From contig JAWHQI010000001.1 of assembly GCA_033032865.1 (NCBI GenBank), forward strand, positions 62,001-126,000: a stretch of 64,000 nucleotides of DNA. Direction: 5' to 3'. Each line of letters starts with the position of its first letter. Positions within the stretch are counted from its first letter, which is position 1. Positions 20,163 through 31,630 of the stretch are shown one piece after another. Source of the DNA: Dactylorhiza incarnata (lineage: Eukaryota; Streptophyta; Magnoliopsida; Asparagales; Orchidaceae). A program made the position numbers and the translations under genes. The notes beneath the pieces were generated by a model. The model did not search any database and was not told the DNA's origin. It saw nothing but the letters and a program-made list of their open reading frames with translations.

Positions 20163-21315
20163 ATGGAGGCTCGGCTGAAAGCTGCAAAGACAGGTGGGGT
20201 ACCTACGACGGTCAAGGTGCCCGCTTGGATGAATCGTCCCCCTCCTGCTGCGACGCCGAAAACCAAAATGGCAAAGGCTGCTCGCAGGACCGGGGAGGAT
20301 CCCGAACTGCTGGACTCTTCCCCTGACTCTCGTCTCCTTGCGAAGGTTGGAACTAACCTCTCCCCTGTCCCATATATAAAACTTCTCTAACTCCCGCCTA
20401 CTCGCAGGAGACTCTGCCTAATCCTGGCACGGGCGAGCCCGGGGGTTCGTCTCGCAAAACCCCGCCAGCTGAAACGAACCTCGTCGGCTCAAACCCCGCA
20501 GGTATGCTCTTAGTCACGCCCCCCGGTTCCTTTTGTTTTCTATCTGCCAACAACTTCGTGCTCTTACCAGTCTCGCCTCGGAAGTCGCCGGCCCGCGAAG
20601 ATATGCCCCCTCCGCCACCGCCTCCCGGCAAGACCATTGATAAGCCAGGGTTCAACCTCCTGACGAGCGAGGAGACGGACGTCTCCCTACCGCCCAAGAT
20701 TCCTCCAGTTAATGACGATGCGCACCATCCCGGCTTGGGCAAGGCCCCCTATACCCTCATTATGGCAATGTTTTCCAGGGTAGACCTGAATGCTCTCGCC
20801 CTCCCCACGGTAAGCATTCTCGCGTCCTTGTACTATGTACGAACCTGAACATGTTATCTGACTTCTCGCGACATTTCGCAGAGAATGTCGACAATCCGAC
20901 TACCGATTCCGAATTTGATGATGACGAAGTGTCCCCTCTCCCGGATCAAGTGGAGGACTTCTTGGGAGATCCGCGAGATCTGGAGACGATGAAACGGCGC
21001 AGCGCGGAGCTGTTTCAGAAACACGGCCGGATGATAATGGACCTCAGCCTTCAAGCGAGACGTGACAGGGATGCTGCTGAGGAGAGGCATGCCGCCTTGA
21101 TGAGAGAGTGCGAGAGACTTCGGGCTGCGGTACCTCGTGAGCACTTCAAAGGCGCGACGACCCCAGAGGTGCACATTGCGAGAATGAGAGACTACGCCTA
21201 TCTCATGGACCGAGAGGGCCGCGCAGCTCAGGATTACTACAACCCTCGCTCTCCGCCGGGGTCTGGAACGCGAGGCGGTGGCCGATGGAAATGGTTGCCG
21301 CATGAATCTCGCTAA
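20163..21315 (+). CDS. Antisense gene A of the Tat element, four exons, unknown function
   Basis: Proposed exons are 20163-20345, 20408-20501, 20571-20809 and 20884-21315. All joins keep phase and use GT/AG borders, giving 315 residues. The first half is proline- and lysine-rich and low-complexity. Residues about 140-200 include an acidic stretch, and the last 100 residues are charged and helical (RDRDAAEERHAALMRECERL), consistent with a coiled coil. A different frame past 21245 (ALRRGLEREAVAD) continues the helical pattern, so a frameshift near the end is possible. No domain is recognised. Extra antisense genes between pol and the 3' LTR are known in Tat elements. Introns and start are predictions. 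Confidence 0.5.
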
Positions 21316-21674
21316 TTTCATCGCTTTTATGGATTTTCAGCTTTGGTTAACGTTTGATGTTGCTTTGGACAATCTCGTTTGAATGTTTATTAGTCCTCGC
21401 TTGCAGTATGCGCGGTGCCTATTTCCTTATCTTTCTTGCCGAACTACTTTGTTCTCGCTAATTATGCCTTGTGATGAGCTCTGTGTAACTCTATTTGCTT
21501 GTGCCGTTCTCGCAAATTACTGTATTTACACTAATCTCGCAGGTAGTCCTCGCGAGACTTCTCGCGGATCGTGTTCGCGAGGATCTCCTACGCTTTCGCG
21601 ACTGATCCTAACGTGATGTTTTGGCCAATCGCATTCGCCGGCGCTTGGGCTTCTTCCCGCCATTTTACTTTCGC

Positions 21675-21682
21675 TATAAATA
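21675..21682 (+). promoter_or_regulatory. TATA box for antisense gene B
   Basis: TATAAATA lies about 117 bases upstream of the gene B ATG at 21799, in the intergenic gap after gene A. This suggests that gene B has its own promoter and is not read only from gene A. Confidence 0.5.
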
Positions 21683-21798
21683 GGGCGTCATAATGGAGCC
21701 AACTACCGTTTTTGCCATAAATTCTCTCATTCCCCTTCTCCAGAGCTCTCGCCAACCTCTCCTTCTCGCGTCTTTAGTTTTCTTCGCAGGCTTACGGG

Positions 21799-23765
21799 AT
21801 GGGAGGTGATAACGAGTCCGAAGGTCGCCGGAATATCGCGAAAGCCTTCGCCGAGCACGACTTCTTCCTCTGTAGCCTGACCGACGAGGAGTATCTCACT
21901 GCCCTTGCCGACTATGCTCCTTCCGCCTTCACCGCGCGTCGTCCCGGCGAGCTCGACGCGATCAACATACCACTTGCCGACGAATTGGCCATCCCCACCG
22001 CTCATTTTGCGGTGGGTCTGTGTCTTCCTCTATGGCCGGAGGTCCGACAGGTATCATTTGTTCTCGCCCGCCGCCCTCTCTTTTTCTCTACCTCGCTGGT
22101 CCTCGCTCTCCATGCACTAATCTTGGTTTCCTTGTGCTCGCCAGGTGCTTAAACACTACAGGGTCGTCCTGGGACAATTGGGACCGAATGCGATGGCGGT
22201 CATTGTCGCCTATGCCTGCTACTTGTGCGAGGAGCGCATCGAGTTAGGCTTGCCGGTCTTCCGAAAGTTGTTCTCCTTCCGGGCCTACAAGGAAGGCACC
22301 GTGTACTTCGTGGGCTCCGGCCCCAAGGTGGTCGACACGGTCAACAAGGCTCATTACTGGGCCCAAAAATTCCTCATCGTCAAGGGGAATTTCGGGAACA
22401 TCCCGTTCTCGCCGGTTCAACATGGCGAGACCACCTACCGACCACCCGCCCTAGGTGGCCATGATGCCTCCATGTACAAATTCTTCTGCAAGAAGAATTT
22501 TGAGGTTGTCTATCTCCGCCGCAACATCGATGAGCTACAGCTGGTGCTCGCTGGTGAAGGTACCGATTTCGCTTACTCAGTTCTTGCTTCCTTTTAAATG
22601 CTAATTGCTGATTATGTCGTTTCATTCAGGCGAGCGAGACCTCCCTCTCCATCCTCCTTATGTGAGTAACAGGAAAATCGACGCCACCTTCACCCTTGCA
22701 AACATGGCGGCAGATGCTTGCCGCCCCGCGACCACACCAGGGGGGCCCCTCCTCGCATAAGAGGTCCGGGGCTTCTAGCAGCCGAGGCCCCCCTCCCAAA
22801 TCTCTGCCACGCAAGAAGGCCAAGAAAGAAAGAACAGGGCTCGCTCGCCTCTATGAAGGGGAAGGAGCACTCTGAGGCCGCTCCTGATGAGGTTGACCTA
22901 ACCGTCCTCTCCGGGGGGAGGAGGCTGACGAGCCGAGCGAGGAGGCCGCTAGGACCTCCGACCCGCCCATTCCAGTCAATCACTAGAACTTTGGCTTTGG
23001 CCAAAGGCGCAAGGACGAGACCGGCGAGCGGTTGGTATACTGAAGGCCGGAGGTCAACAAGGCCGACGTCTCCACCGTCCTTCCTTCCTGGGTGGAGCAG
23101 CCTACCATCAGCGGACACGCCTTTGACTTAACCTTCGTCCTTTATGGACGTGATGACGCCAGCGCCTACAAAGACGGGACCTCGAAGGCCCTCGCCTATG
23201 AGAGTGCGAGGTCTCAGTTGTGTTCGGCCGAGCTCGCCCACATGACCGGGAGGCGCTGCCTGCAATTGGAGAATCAGAACACAGAGCTCGCGAAGGCCTA
23301 CCAGAGGCTCTTTGCCGAGAACGCGCAGCTAAAAGAAAAGTTGTCCGCCGCCGCGAGCGGAGTGGTGAGTTACCGAGGTCTCGCTGAATTACCTCTCTTT
23401 TCGCTATCCTCGTTTCTTTAACTTACCTTTCGCAGGATCCGGAAGCCGCCGAGAGAGCCGAAGCTCGCGTCCGAGACTTGGAGGGCGAGGTGGCTGGGTT
23501 GAAAGCCCTAAACCACGAGCTGGCTTGTGTCGTCGTCCCCCCCTCTCCTCGTCGTGTGAAGGAAGAACGGCGAGCGCGCCACGAAGATATTTGCGTGGAG
23601 TCCACGGAGTCCGCTCGCTACATCCTCCAGATGATAAAAGCGGTCGGCCTGCTGGCTGCCGATGCGGAGAACCTCACCTTGGAGGAGATCGTCCCGGAGC
23701 TCCTCATCCCTCTTCCGCCGGTGGAGAGCAGCGACGGCGACGAAGACTCTGCGAGCGACTCTTGA
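21799..23765 (+). CDS. Antisense gene B of the Tat element (putative gypsy-type transposon domain), frameshifted
   Basis: Exons 21799-22050 and 22145-22559 join in phase and encode a region (IPLADELAIPTAHFAVG, VLKHYRVVLGQLGPNAM) resembling the plant 'putative gypsy type transposon' domain family. A third exon starts at 22630 (phase kept) but meets a stop at about 22760. A natural-looking basic stretch (SLPRKKAKKER) lies in a different frame, so one or more frameshifts disrupt 22740-23090. The 3' exons 23092-23364 and 23436-23765 join in phase across a GTGAGT/CGCAG intron and encode a long coiled coil ending in an acidic tail. The protein is probably nuclear, but its role is unknown. Either the gene is broken or an intron there is unrecognised. 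Confidence 0.5.
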
Positions 23766-24310
23766 ATAGCGTCCCCGTCTTTTCTGTTTCCTTTTTTGTT
23801 GAACTTTTTGGCTGGCGAGATCGCCCTGAATTGTAACTGACCAATGAAATGACAATATGATTTTTTGCTTTGTTTATTTTGTCCATCTCTTTTCTTTCGT
23901 CTCGCCATTTTCATACGCTGGTATCACTCTTTCTGCATACCTCTTATCGTTCTCGCCAGATCGGTTCTCGCGCGCTTTGACGATCTCAACGCTGAACACG
24001 CTCTAGTTTTATTCTCGCGTTTACTCGCCTCTCGGTACGGACTCCTCACAGTACTTTGGACTTAGGGTTTAGGGCCCCTTCCCTTAGGATCTCGCGGAGT
24101 TCGTTCCCTCCTGTGGTTTTTCATGACTTCTCGCGGGTGCTGCTCGCGGTACTTCCCCCAGGAGGGCACTCGACAAAGATCTCGCTGGCCCCTTAGTAGC
24201 CGCGCGAGGTCTTCCCTTCTCGCCGAGCGAGAACACCCTGTTTGCTACCCATGACTTGTCGATTCTGGGACCCTTCGACCTGCTTTTATGAGAAACTCTT
24301 CCCCTTGCCA
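23766..24310. other. Non-coding stretch between antisense gene B and the tandem array
   Basis: No gene is recognised. The first 100 bases are T-rich and AATGAAATGAC at about 23842 could belong to the 3' end of gene B's transcript. Several TCTCGCG words like those in the LTR occur. Confidence 0.4.
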
Positions 24311-24973
24311 GCCTCTCCAGAGATCAACCTGAACCCCCCGTCTAGTGAGAGCCCGGGAGCGGAATCGATCTGGGGAACTCCAGCACCAACACTTGCTATC
24401 TCGCCAGCCTCTCCAGAGATCAACCTGAACCCCCCGTCTAGTGAGAGCCCGGGAGCGGAATCGATCTGGGGCACTCCAACACCAACACTTGCTACCTCGC
24501 CAGCCTCTCCAGAGATCAACCTGAACCCCCCGTCTAGTGAGAGCCCGGGAGCGGAATCGATCTGGGGCACTCCAGCACCAACACTTGCTACCTCGCCAGC
24601 CTCTCTAGAGATCAACCTGAACCCCCATCTAGTGAGAGCCCGGGAGCGGAATCGATCTGGGGCACTCCAGCACCAACACTTGCTACCTCGCCAGCCTCTC
24701 CAGAGATCAACCTAAACCCCCGTCTAGTGAGAGCCCGGGAGCGGAATCGATCTGGGGCACTCCAGCACCAACACTTGCTACCTCGCCAGCCTCTCCAGAG
24801 ATCAACCTGAACCCCCCGTCTAGTGAGAGCCCGGGAGCGGAATCGATCTGGGGCACTCCAGCACCAACACTTGCTACCTCGCCAGCCTCTCCAGAGATCA
24901 ACCTGAACCCCCAGTCTAGTGAGAGCCCGGGAGCGGAATCGATCTGGGGCACTCCAGCACCAACACTTGCTAC
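24311..24973. repeat. 96-bp tandem array, about seven copies
   Basis: Units starting GCCTCTCCAGAGATCAAC occur at 24311, 24407, 24503, 24599, 24694, 24789 and 24885, spaced 95-96 bp and nearly identical. 96 is divisible by three, so long open frames cross the array on both strands; they are artefacts of periodicity. It sits between pol and the antisense genes, a usual place for tandem arrays in Tat elements. Confidence 0.92.
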
Positions 24974-25050
24974 CTTCATTGCCTTCGCATAGCGGTTTCA
25001 ACCATCATATGAAGAAGTAAGATATTCAATTAATAACGTGGGAAGAACAT

Positions 25051-28000
25051 TCAATGATAGAACCGTTTTAAATCATCTCCACTCCTGGCTCGGTCGAGGG
25101 GTACCCCTTCCACATCCTGGAGGTGATACCCCCCTAACTTGAGCACCTCACTTACAATATATGGACCTTCCCAGTTGGGGTTGAGCTTACCTACCGCGGC
25201 CCCTCTTCCGGCCGCGTCGACCTTCTTCAGGACCAGGTCTCCTTTCTGGAAGTGCTTTATTCGGATATGTTTGTCGAAATATCGGGCCATTCGCCGCTTG
25301 ATCTCTTCCTGCTTGACAGTGGCCAGGTCCCGGAGTTCTTCTACCAGGTCCAAGGATAGCCTCTATTCCGCATCGTTAGCCATTAACCATTCTTCATCCC
25401 CCTCGCCTGCAACAATCACCCTGGGGGTCCTTACTTCAAGCTCTACGGGGAGGACAGCCTCGGACCCGTGCGAGAGCTTGAATGGGGTCTCCCCGGTGGC
25501 GGTATTTGGAGTAGTCTTCATGGCCCAGAGAACAGATGGCAGTTGCTCAACCCAGTTCCCCTGGAGGTTCTCCACTTTCTCTTTCAACAGGTTGACCATT
25601 ATCTTGTTCGCCGCATCCACCTGCCCATTGCTTCTCGGGTGGTGGACTGACTCAAACCTGAGGTCGATGCCGAGCTAGGCGCAGAAGCCGACGAATTCTT
25701 CACTAGCAAACTGCGGCCCGTTGTCCGTCACTATAGCTAGGGGGAGTCCGTGCCTGCAGATTATCTCCCCCCACACAAAATTTCTTACAACTTGAGACGT
25801 CACCTTGGTGAGCGCCTTCACTTCTACCCACTTGGTGAAGTAGTCGATCATGACGAGTAAAAACTTCCTCTGGCCGCTGGCCTGAGGGAAGGGGCCAAGC
25901 AGGTCCAACCCCCATATGGCGAAAGGCCACGAGGTCGTGATGGTCCGGAGCCTTTGAGCTGGGAGAAGTTGGAGTGGGGCGTAGAGTTGGCACTTTGAAC
26001 ATTTTTTCGCGAACTCTGCCGCATCCTTGCTGAGGGTGGGCCAGAAGTAGCCCTGCCTCAATACCCTCCCCTCTAGAGTCCGGCTCCCGGAGTGACTGCC
26101 GCACTCCCCGGAGTGAATCTCTTCCAGGACTCTCGGGTCCTCTTCCTCGGAAACGCAACTGGCCAGAAGCCCCGAAAGTGTCTTCCTATTGAGTCCTCCT
26201 GCATGCAAGGAATAGTAGGCTGACTTATACCTGAAGCGCCGTTTGTCCATGTCTCCTTCCGGGAACTTTCCCGAGGATAGGAAGGTGACGAAGGGATCCA
26301 TCCACGAAGCCCGTTGATCCACCTCCATCAACTCCCCTTCCTCGATAGAGGGCCGGAAGAGTTCCGAAACTGTCCCCCCTGCTCGGGGACCGAACTTGGC
26401 CAGGAGGTCCGCCTGAGCGCTCTCTTCCCTTGGTACATGCTTGATGGAGAAAGCGCGGAACTGCCCGATGACCCCCTTGACCTTCTCCAGGTACAGCTGG
26501 AGGGTCTGGTCCTTTGCTTCAAACTCTCCTTTGATTTGACATGCCACCACCATGGAGTCTGTTGAGACCTCCATGTCTTGCACTCCTAACTCTCAAGCTA
26601 GCCGCAGGCCCGCTATTACTGCCTCGTACTCAGCTTGGTTGTTGGTAATCGGGAAGTGGATGTTCAAGGCTTGTTCAATCTTTGTCCCTTGGGGGCTTAC
26701 CAGGACGATCCCCCCTCCATAGGAGTGTTTTCCCGACGCACCATCCACCAACATCTTCCACGCCACCGGGGGAGGCGGTCCTTGTTCCCCTACTTCGGTT
26801 GCGTAGTCAGTCATGAAGTCCGCCACTGCTTGGGCCCTGATTGACGTCCTGGGTACGAACGTAACATTGAATTCGCTCAACTCCACGGACCATTTGGCCA
26901 GCCTTCCCGAGTGCTCCACCCCTTCCATGACTTGGCGAAGCGGGTGATCCGTCCCTACTTTGATTGAGTGTGCTTGAAAGTAAGGCCGAAGCCTCCGGGC
27001 CGCCACCACCAATGCAAAGGCCAACTTTTCCAAAATCGGGTATCGGAGCTCCGCCTTCCTCAGCACTCGGCTAACGTAGTAAATAGGGAACTGCCTTCTC
27101 CCTTCCTCCCGGATTAATACTGAACTACCGCCTCGGCCCCTACCCCCAGGTATAGAGATAGGTCCTCTCCTGGTCTTGGCCCTTGGAGTAGAGGGGTGTG
27201 GGTGAGTTATTCTTTCAGAACCTGGAAGGCCTCTTCTCATTCCGAAGTCCATTCAAACTTCTTGTTCCCCCTTAGCACCTTGAAGAAGGGTGCACATTTC
27301 TCTCCCGCCTTGGAGAGGAACCTGCTGAGTCCCGCCAGCTTCCCCGTGAGGCTCTGAACTTCTTTCGGGTTTCTTGGCGATCCCAACTCCATTATCGCCT
27401 TGACCTTGTCCGGGTTGGGCTCTACCCCCGCCGGGGTGAGCAGATGACCCAAGAATTTTCCTTGGCTAACCCTGAAGACACACTTCAAGGGTTGAGCCTC
27501 ATCTTATACCTCCGTAGGGTCCCGAAGGTCTCTTCCAGGTCTCTGAGGTGAGAACTGAGGTCCTGGCTTTTCACCATGAGGTCATCGACGTACACCTCCA
27601 AGTTTCTTCCCTTCTGCTCCCGAAAGACCCTGCCCATCATCCGCTGATAAGTGGCCCCTGCGTTCTTGAGCCTGAAGGGCATCATTTTATAACTATAACA
27701 TCCGTCCCCCGTGATGAAAGAGACATCTTTGATGTCTGGGGGGTGCATGCGGATTTGATGGTAACCTGAAAAAGCATCTAGAAAAGACATTACAGGGAAA
27801 CCGATGGCTGAGTCAACCAGCGCGTCGTCCGAGGCAAGGGATAACAATCCTTGGGGCATGATTTATTAAGTAAAGAAAAGTCGATACACATTCGCCACTT
27901 ACCTCCCCCTTTCTTTACCATGACCACATTGGAGACCCAGCCTGGGTACTGGATCTCCGACACAAACCCGACCTTCAGGAGCTTACCCACTTCCTCTCGG

Positions 28001-28260
28001 ATGCGCTCTTCCATCTTACCCGCTATAGCCCTCCTCCTTTGGCAAATGGGGCGGGTGCCTGGCTCGATGTTAAGACGGTGGCAAGCCACATCTGCATCGA
28101 ACACTGCCATCTCTGTGGCGCTCCAAGCAAATACATCTATATTCTTTTGAACGCAGGCAAGAATCTCCGCCTGCTCCTCTGGGCTGAGTTCCCCGCTGAC
28201 CCGGATCTTCTCCACCACCGCCAACCGGGTGGTGACCTTGAGCTCCCTAATCTCGTCCAC
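25051..28260 (-). pseudogene. pol: Tat element pol: reverse transcriptase, RNase H, archaeal-type RNase H, integrase
   Basis: Reverse transcriptase runs about 28100-27485 with MCIDFSLLNKSCPKD and the YVDDLMV catalytic motif (about 27590). RNase H follows (about 27480-26950), then a second, archaeal-type RNase H (about 26780-26390) with MLVDGASGKHSYGGG and NNQAEYEAVIAGL, a Tat hallmark. Integrase has an H-H-C-C region (about 26120-25990) and D residues in GLDLLGPF and VTDNGPQF. The third acidic position reads GQVDAAN, with D where E is expected. A GPYIV tail follows near 25140. Stops at about 26590, 25675 and 25360 and frame changes near 28250, 27485 and 27250 mean no full polyprotein can be made. 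Confidence 0.88.
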
Positions 28261-29249
28261 GGCTTCCAGCCGGGACTGCTCTCCCCAAGCCTTCTCTTCC
28301 TCTCCATCACAAGCGAGTGCTTGGGTTTCTTCTTCCTCCCCCCCTCCTCGACCATCATAAGCTCATCCGCCCCTCCTTCCGGGACCTTCTCCTCTCTTTC
28401 CTCTTCTTCTCCTTCCCTCGCCCTGGGTCCTGCCGCAACCCTTTCCTGGGCATGAACTTCCCTTTCTCCCCTTTCCTCTCCCTTTTCCTTCTCCTCTAGC
28501 TCCTTCACCCCTCGCTCTGAGGTCCTCTCTTCCTTTTCTTCTTCCTCTCCCTTCTCCGCCCGGGGTCCCTCAGCGACCCCTTCCTGGGCATGAACTGCCC
28601 TCTCCCCCGTCTTCTCCTCCGCCTCCTTCTCATCTCCGGCCTCGGCCGCTTCCCCCATCACCTGATCCCATTCCTCCGCCTCATTCACCCAGGAGACGGT
28701 GTTGACAGCCGTTACGTAGCACTGTCTCGCCACCTTAGGGTCTCCCCGAACCCTGACCTGGATACCACCTGCATTGAACTTGAGGCATTGATGGAAGGTG
28801 GAAGGGACACATCGGAACGCGCCGATGAGAGGCCGTCCGAAGATAGCGTTGTAGCTACTCGGGGCGTCCACTATCACGAAACGGCAGTTCCGGGATTGCC
28901 CTCCAAGGGTCACATGGAGTCCCACTCCACCCTCAACCTCCTTCCTTTCTCCCGAGAAACCCAAAAAGGGACCATCTGAGGCCAACACCCTCCTGGCCTC
29001 CACCTTCATCTCGTCGAACGCCTTTTTGAAGACGACGTTGACTGAACTCCCATTATCGACTAGGATCCTCGAGACGGTGAAGTTCTCGATGGCGGTCTGG
29101 ATAACCAGCGCATCGCAGAACGGGTCTTCATGACTTGGCATATCCCTCTGGGAGAAGGTAATTTTCTCCGCTGGGGGTGGAGCGGTGGATGTTGATGTCA
29201 CGCTCCGGCGATAGATGGTATGGAGGCTAGCCTTGCGGGTTGCCTCCAC
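28261..29249 (-). pseudogene. Tat element protease region with acidic-basic linker
   Basis: The frame from 29249 carries a retropepsin-like region. ILVDNGSSVNVVF (about 29075) is the active-site motif, with N in place of the usual T or S after D, common in Tat elements. SYNAIFGRPLI follows. Downstream (about 28700-28270) is a repetitive E/K/R-rich linker before reverse transcriptase. A frame change near 28250 separates it from pol. Confidence 0.75.
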
Positions 29250-29251
29250 CC

Positions 29252-30855
29252 CTACCCCCCCCCCCCCCTATGGATCACTCCGGTCCCACCTCGGGTCCCC
29301 ACATCGGCCCGGTCCTCGCACCTCTCCTCATCCTCTCGAGGCTCGACCTCCTCGATCCTCACCGGTGGCTGCTGTCTTGGTGCGGGCATTCGGCCCCTCT
29401 TCGTCTCCAGGAATTCGGGGCAGGTGGCCGTCACGTTCCCTTCCTCATCGTGGAAGTCACAGTATGGCAACGTTACCTCCCCTGCTCCCCTCTCCGCCAT
29501 CCTATTTATTCTCCTTCTCACCGCTCCGGCTTCTTCCCTAGCCTCTTCTCTTCTCCCTCTTCCTCCTCTTCCCCGTCTGATCGCCATAGCTTGCTGAGGC
29601 GGGGGAGGCATCTGCCTCGGACCCTGCCTCCGCCCCAGTTGCTGGGGCCTTCCTTGTCCTCCATAGAAGTTACCCCTCCCCGGGCCATAACCCCTTCCCG
29701 GCCCTTGCATCTCTCCTCCATGCTACCTCCACTCCCCCTCTGGGGCCCTCGACTCTTCCCTCCTCCTTGCTTCCTGCTGCCTCACCTCTGGCTCACTGAG
29801 CTTAGCTAGCCTCTTGGTGAGATCCGGATTGGCCTCCTCACTCTCAATCTCCTCCGCCACCCTCTCCATCAATTCCTCATAGGAGACAGGTGCCTTCCTC
29901 TTTGGCGCCATCTTGAAGAAACTCTCCTTCAGCCCGACCGTGAAGGCGAGCTGAAGGGAAAACCCAGGCATCTCCTGAGTGGCCAGCACCTCCTCTTGAA
30001 AGCGGTTGGTATAGTGAGCCAGTGACTCCCTCGGCTCCTGCTTCACCTTGAAGAGGGACTCGGCATCTTACTTCCTTTTCTTAGAAGTCGAGAAACGAAA
30101 CAAGAAACTCCGGCGCAGGTCTTCGAAGGCGTAGATGGAGCCTGCAGGGAGTTGATGAAACCAGTCTCTGGCCTTTTCCTTAAGAGTGGCAAAGAGCCGA
30201 CACTTGAAGGCGTCCGACATCGGCCGGATGGAGACCGAGTCTTCGAAAGACTGCAGATGTTGAACCGGGTCGTCTCTGCCATTGTAATACAACCTGTCCC
30301 ACTCCCCGAACCCTGTCGGGGCAGGTGCAGACAACACCAACTCGCAAAAGGGTCTCCCCCCCCCCCCTGCCGCCTTTTCTCGCTCGGCACGTCCCCCGAG
30401 CTCTCTTGCCAGACCTGGGCTCGCGAGGACTGCGCTCGCGAGAGGGGCGCTCGCCTGAACCACCCCCACCGTCGCCGCATCCTCCTGGCGTGCGCTCGCC
30501 TGTGTCGCGCTCGCTGGAACAGAGCTCGCCGGCATCGAGCTCGCCGGGCTCCTGAACAGCACTCGCCCTTCTAGGTCTTGCACGGATCCGACGTCAACTT
30601 CCTTTCCAGCCCTTCCCCCGAGGCGTTCTCGCCGACCGCTGCTAGGGGATGGGTAGCCTGAGGCTCTGGGGTCGCAAACTCGCTTCGCAGCGCAGCGACC
30701 GTGAACCCTAAGGTGTCGAGCACCTCCCTTCGGAAATCTGCGAACATCCTCGCCGTCACCACTTGGGGTGCCTCGCCGGGGTCCACGCCATGGTCCCCCC
30801 TCCTGTCATATCTTCTCCTCGGAACTTTCTTGAACCAGCTACGCTCCACGCTCAC
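29252..30855 (-). pseudogene. gag: Tat element gag
   Basis: From 30855 one frame gives the N-terminus. A shift at about 30575 leads to a frame that holds the Gag core (30270-29980: LQSFEDSVSIRPMSDAFKC and RDWFHQLPAGSI motifs). This is broken by in-frame stops at about 30068 and 29720. A glycine/arginine-rich tail and a CDFHDEEGNVTATC-type motif (about 29460) follow. A 15-base C run (G on the coding strand) near 29254-29268 coincides with the frame change into the protease frame. Confidence 0.8.
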
Positions 30856-30865
30856 CGCACCAAAA

Positions 30866-31630
30866 TGTTGAAAATGATTTCTCGGTCTCTTGTGAAGCTC
30901 GGGGCCCTCACCGAGATGAGGGGCAGCTAGCTCTTACTGATCCCTCAGCGAAGGTAGACTGAAGACTAGGAAGAAGACTAAGACCTTGGTCGCAGCGAGG
31001 AGGTCCCTCCACTAACCCGGAATATCGTTGAGCGCTTCCCCTCCCAAGCCAAAGGCTGAGACTCGGGCACCTTGGAGAGCTCTGGAAATGCTAACCAAGG
31101 AAGGCCTAAGGAGAGAGAAGCTGAAGTGAACCCCTCTCAAAAGGTGCCATTTAAGGTCTATTTATAGATTTTCTGATCTGGCCTGCAAATAGCAGGATTC
31201 CGCCTTCTGAAATGGCTATCTGCACCTCAAATTGGTCTGTTAATAGCCAAACTCCGCTGTTCGGAGGGGCTAAAGGCAGACCACCGAGGGTAAAAAGGGA
31301 AATTGACCTCGTCGCCTTGCGGAGGAGGGTGCGAGAACCTTGCTGCCGAGCGCTCTCGCGGGTCCTCCCGCTCTTGATCTCGCGAGCTCTCTCGTCCTGC
31401 GAGGACTTCGCTGACCCTCTTGAGGGTATCTGCCGAGGGCTGGTCTCGCGAGTTCTATCGCGAGATCACCCCTTTGCTTCCTTCTCGCTCGCCTCTTAGC
31501 GGGTACTGTGAGAGGGTTTTCTCCGAGGCTTCCCCCGCGAGGTCTCTGGCCATATGGCCTTTCTTGCCGCCTCGTCATATCGCCTCTTTGGGTCCGTTCT
31601 GCCTCGCCTGGCGAATATCGGGGTTGTACA
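30866..31630 (-). mobile_element. 5' LTR of the Tat element
   Basis: On the plus strand it runs from TGTTGAAAA at 30866 to TTGTACA at 31630, 765 bp. On the minus strand it is followed by TTTTGGTGCGGTGAG, the likely primer-binding site (30865 leftward). A TATA box on the minus strand lies about 31166-31155. Compared with the other LTR it lacks 12 bp near 31372 and has 12 extra bp near 31452. Confidence 0.92.

Larger units (their letters stand above)
19184..31630 (-). mobile_element. Complete Tat-lineage Ty3-gypsy element with antisense genes, 12,447 bp
   Basis: The element is flanked by a perfect 5-bp duplication GCTAT (19179-19183 and 31631-31635) and bounded by two 765-bp LTRs. On the minus strand it encodes gag, protease, reverse transcriptase (YVDD), RNase H, a second archaeal-type RNase H and integrase, the signature of the Tat lineage. 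About 5 kb between pol and the 3' LTR holds two plus-strand spliced genes and a 96-bp tandem array. Several stops and frameshifts break gag-pol, so it is defective. The LTRs differ by two compensating 12-bp indels and point changes. Confidence 0.93.

Noticed and set aside
24242..25001. Long open frames on both strands over the tandem array
   Set aside because: The unit is 96 bp, a multiple of three, so any stop-free frame is repeated; the products are periodic and lack domains.
28590..29809. Plus-strand proline/serine-rich ORFs opposite the Tat protease and gag
   Set aside because: They mirror the GC-rich E/R/G-coding minus strand; the minus strand carries retropepsin and gag motifs.
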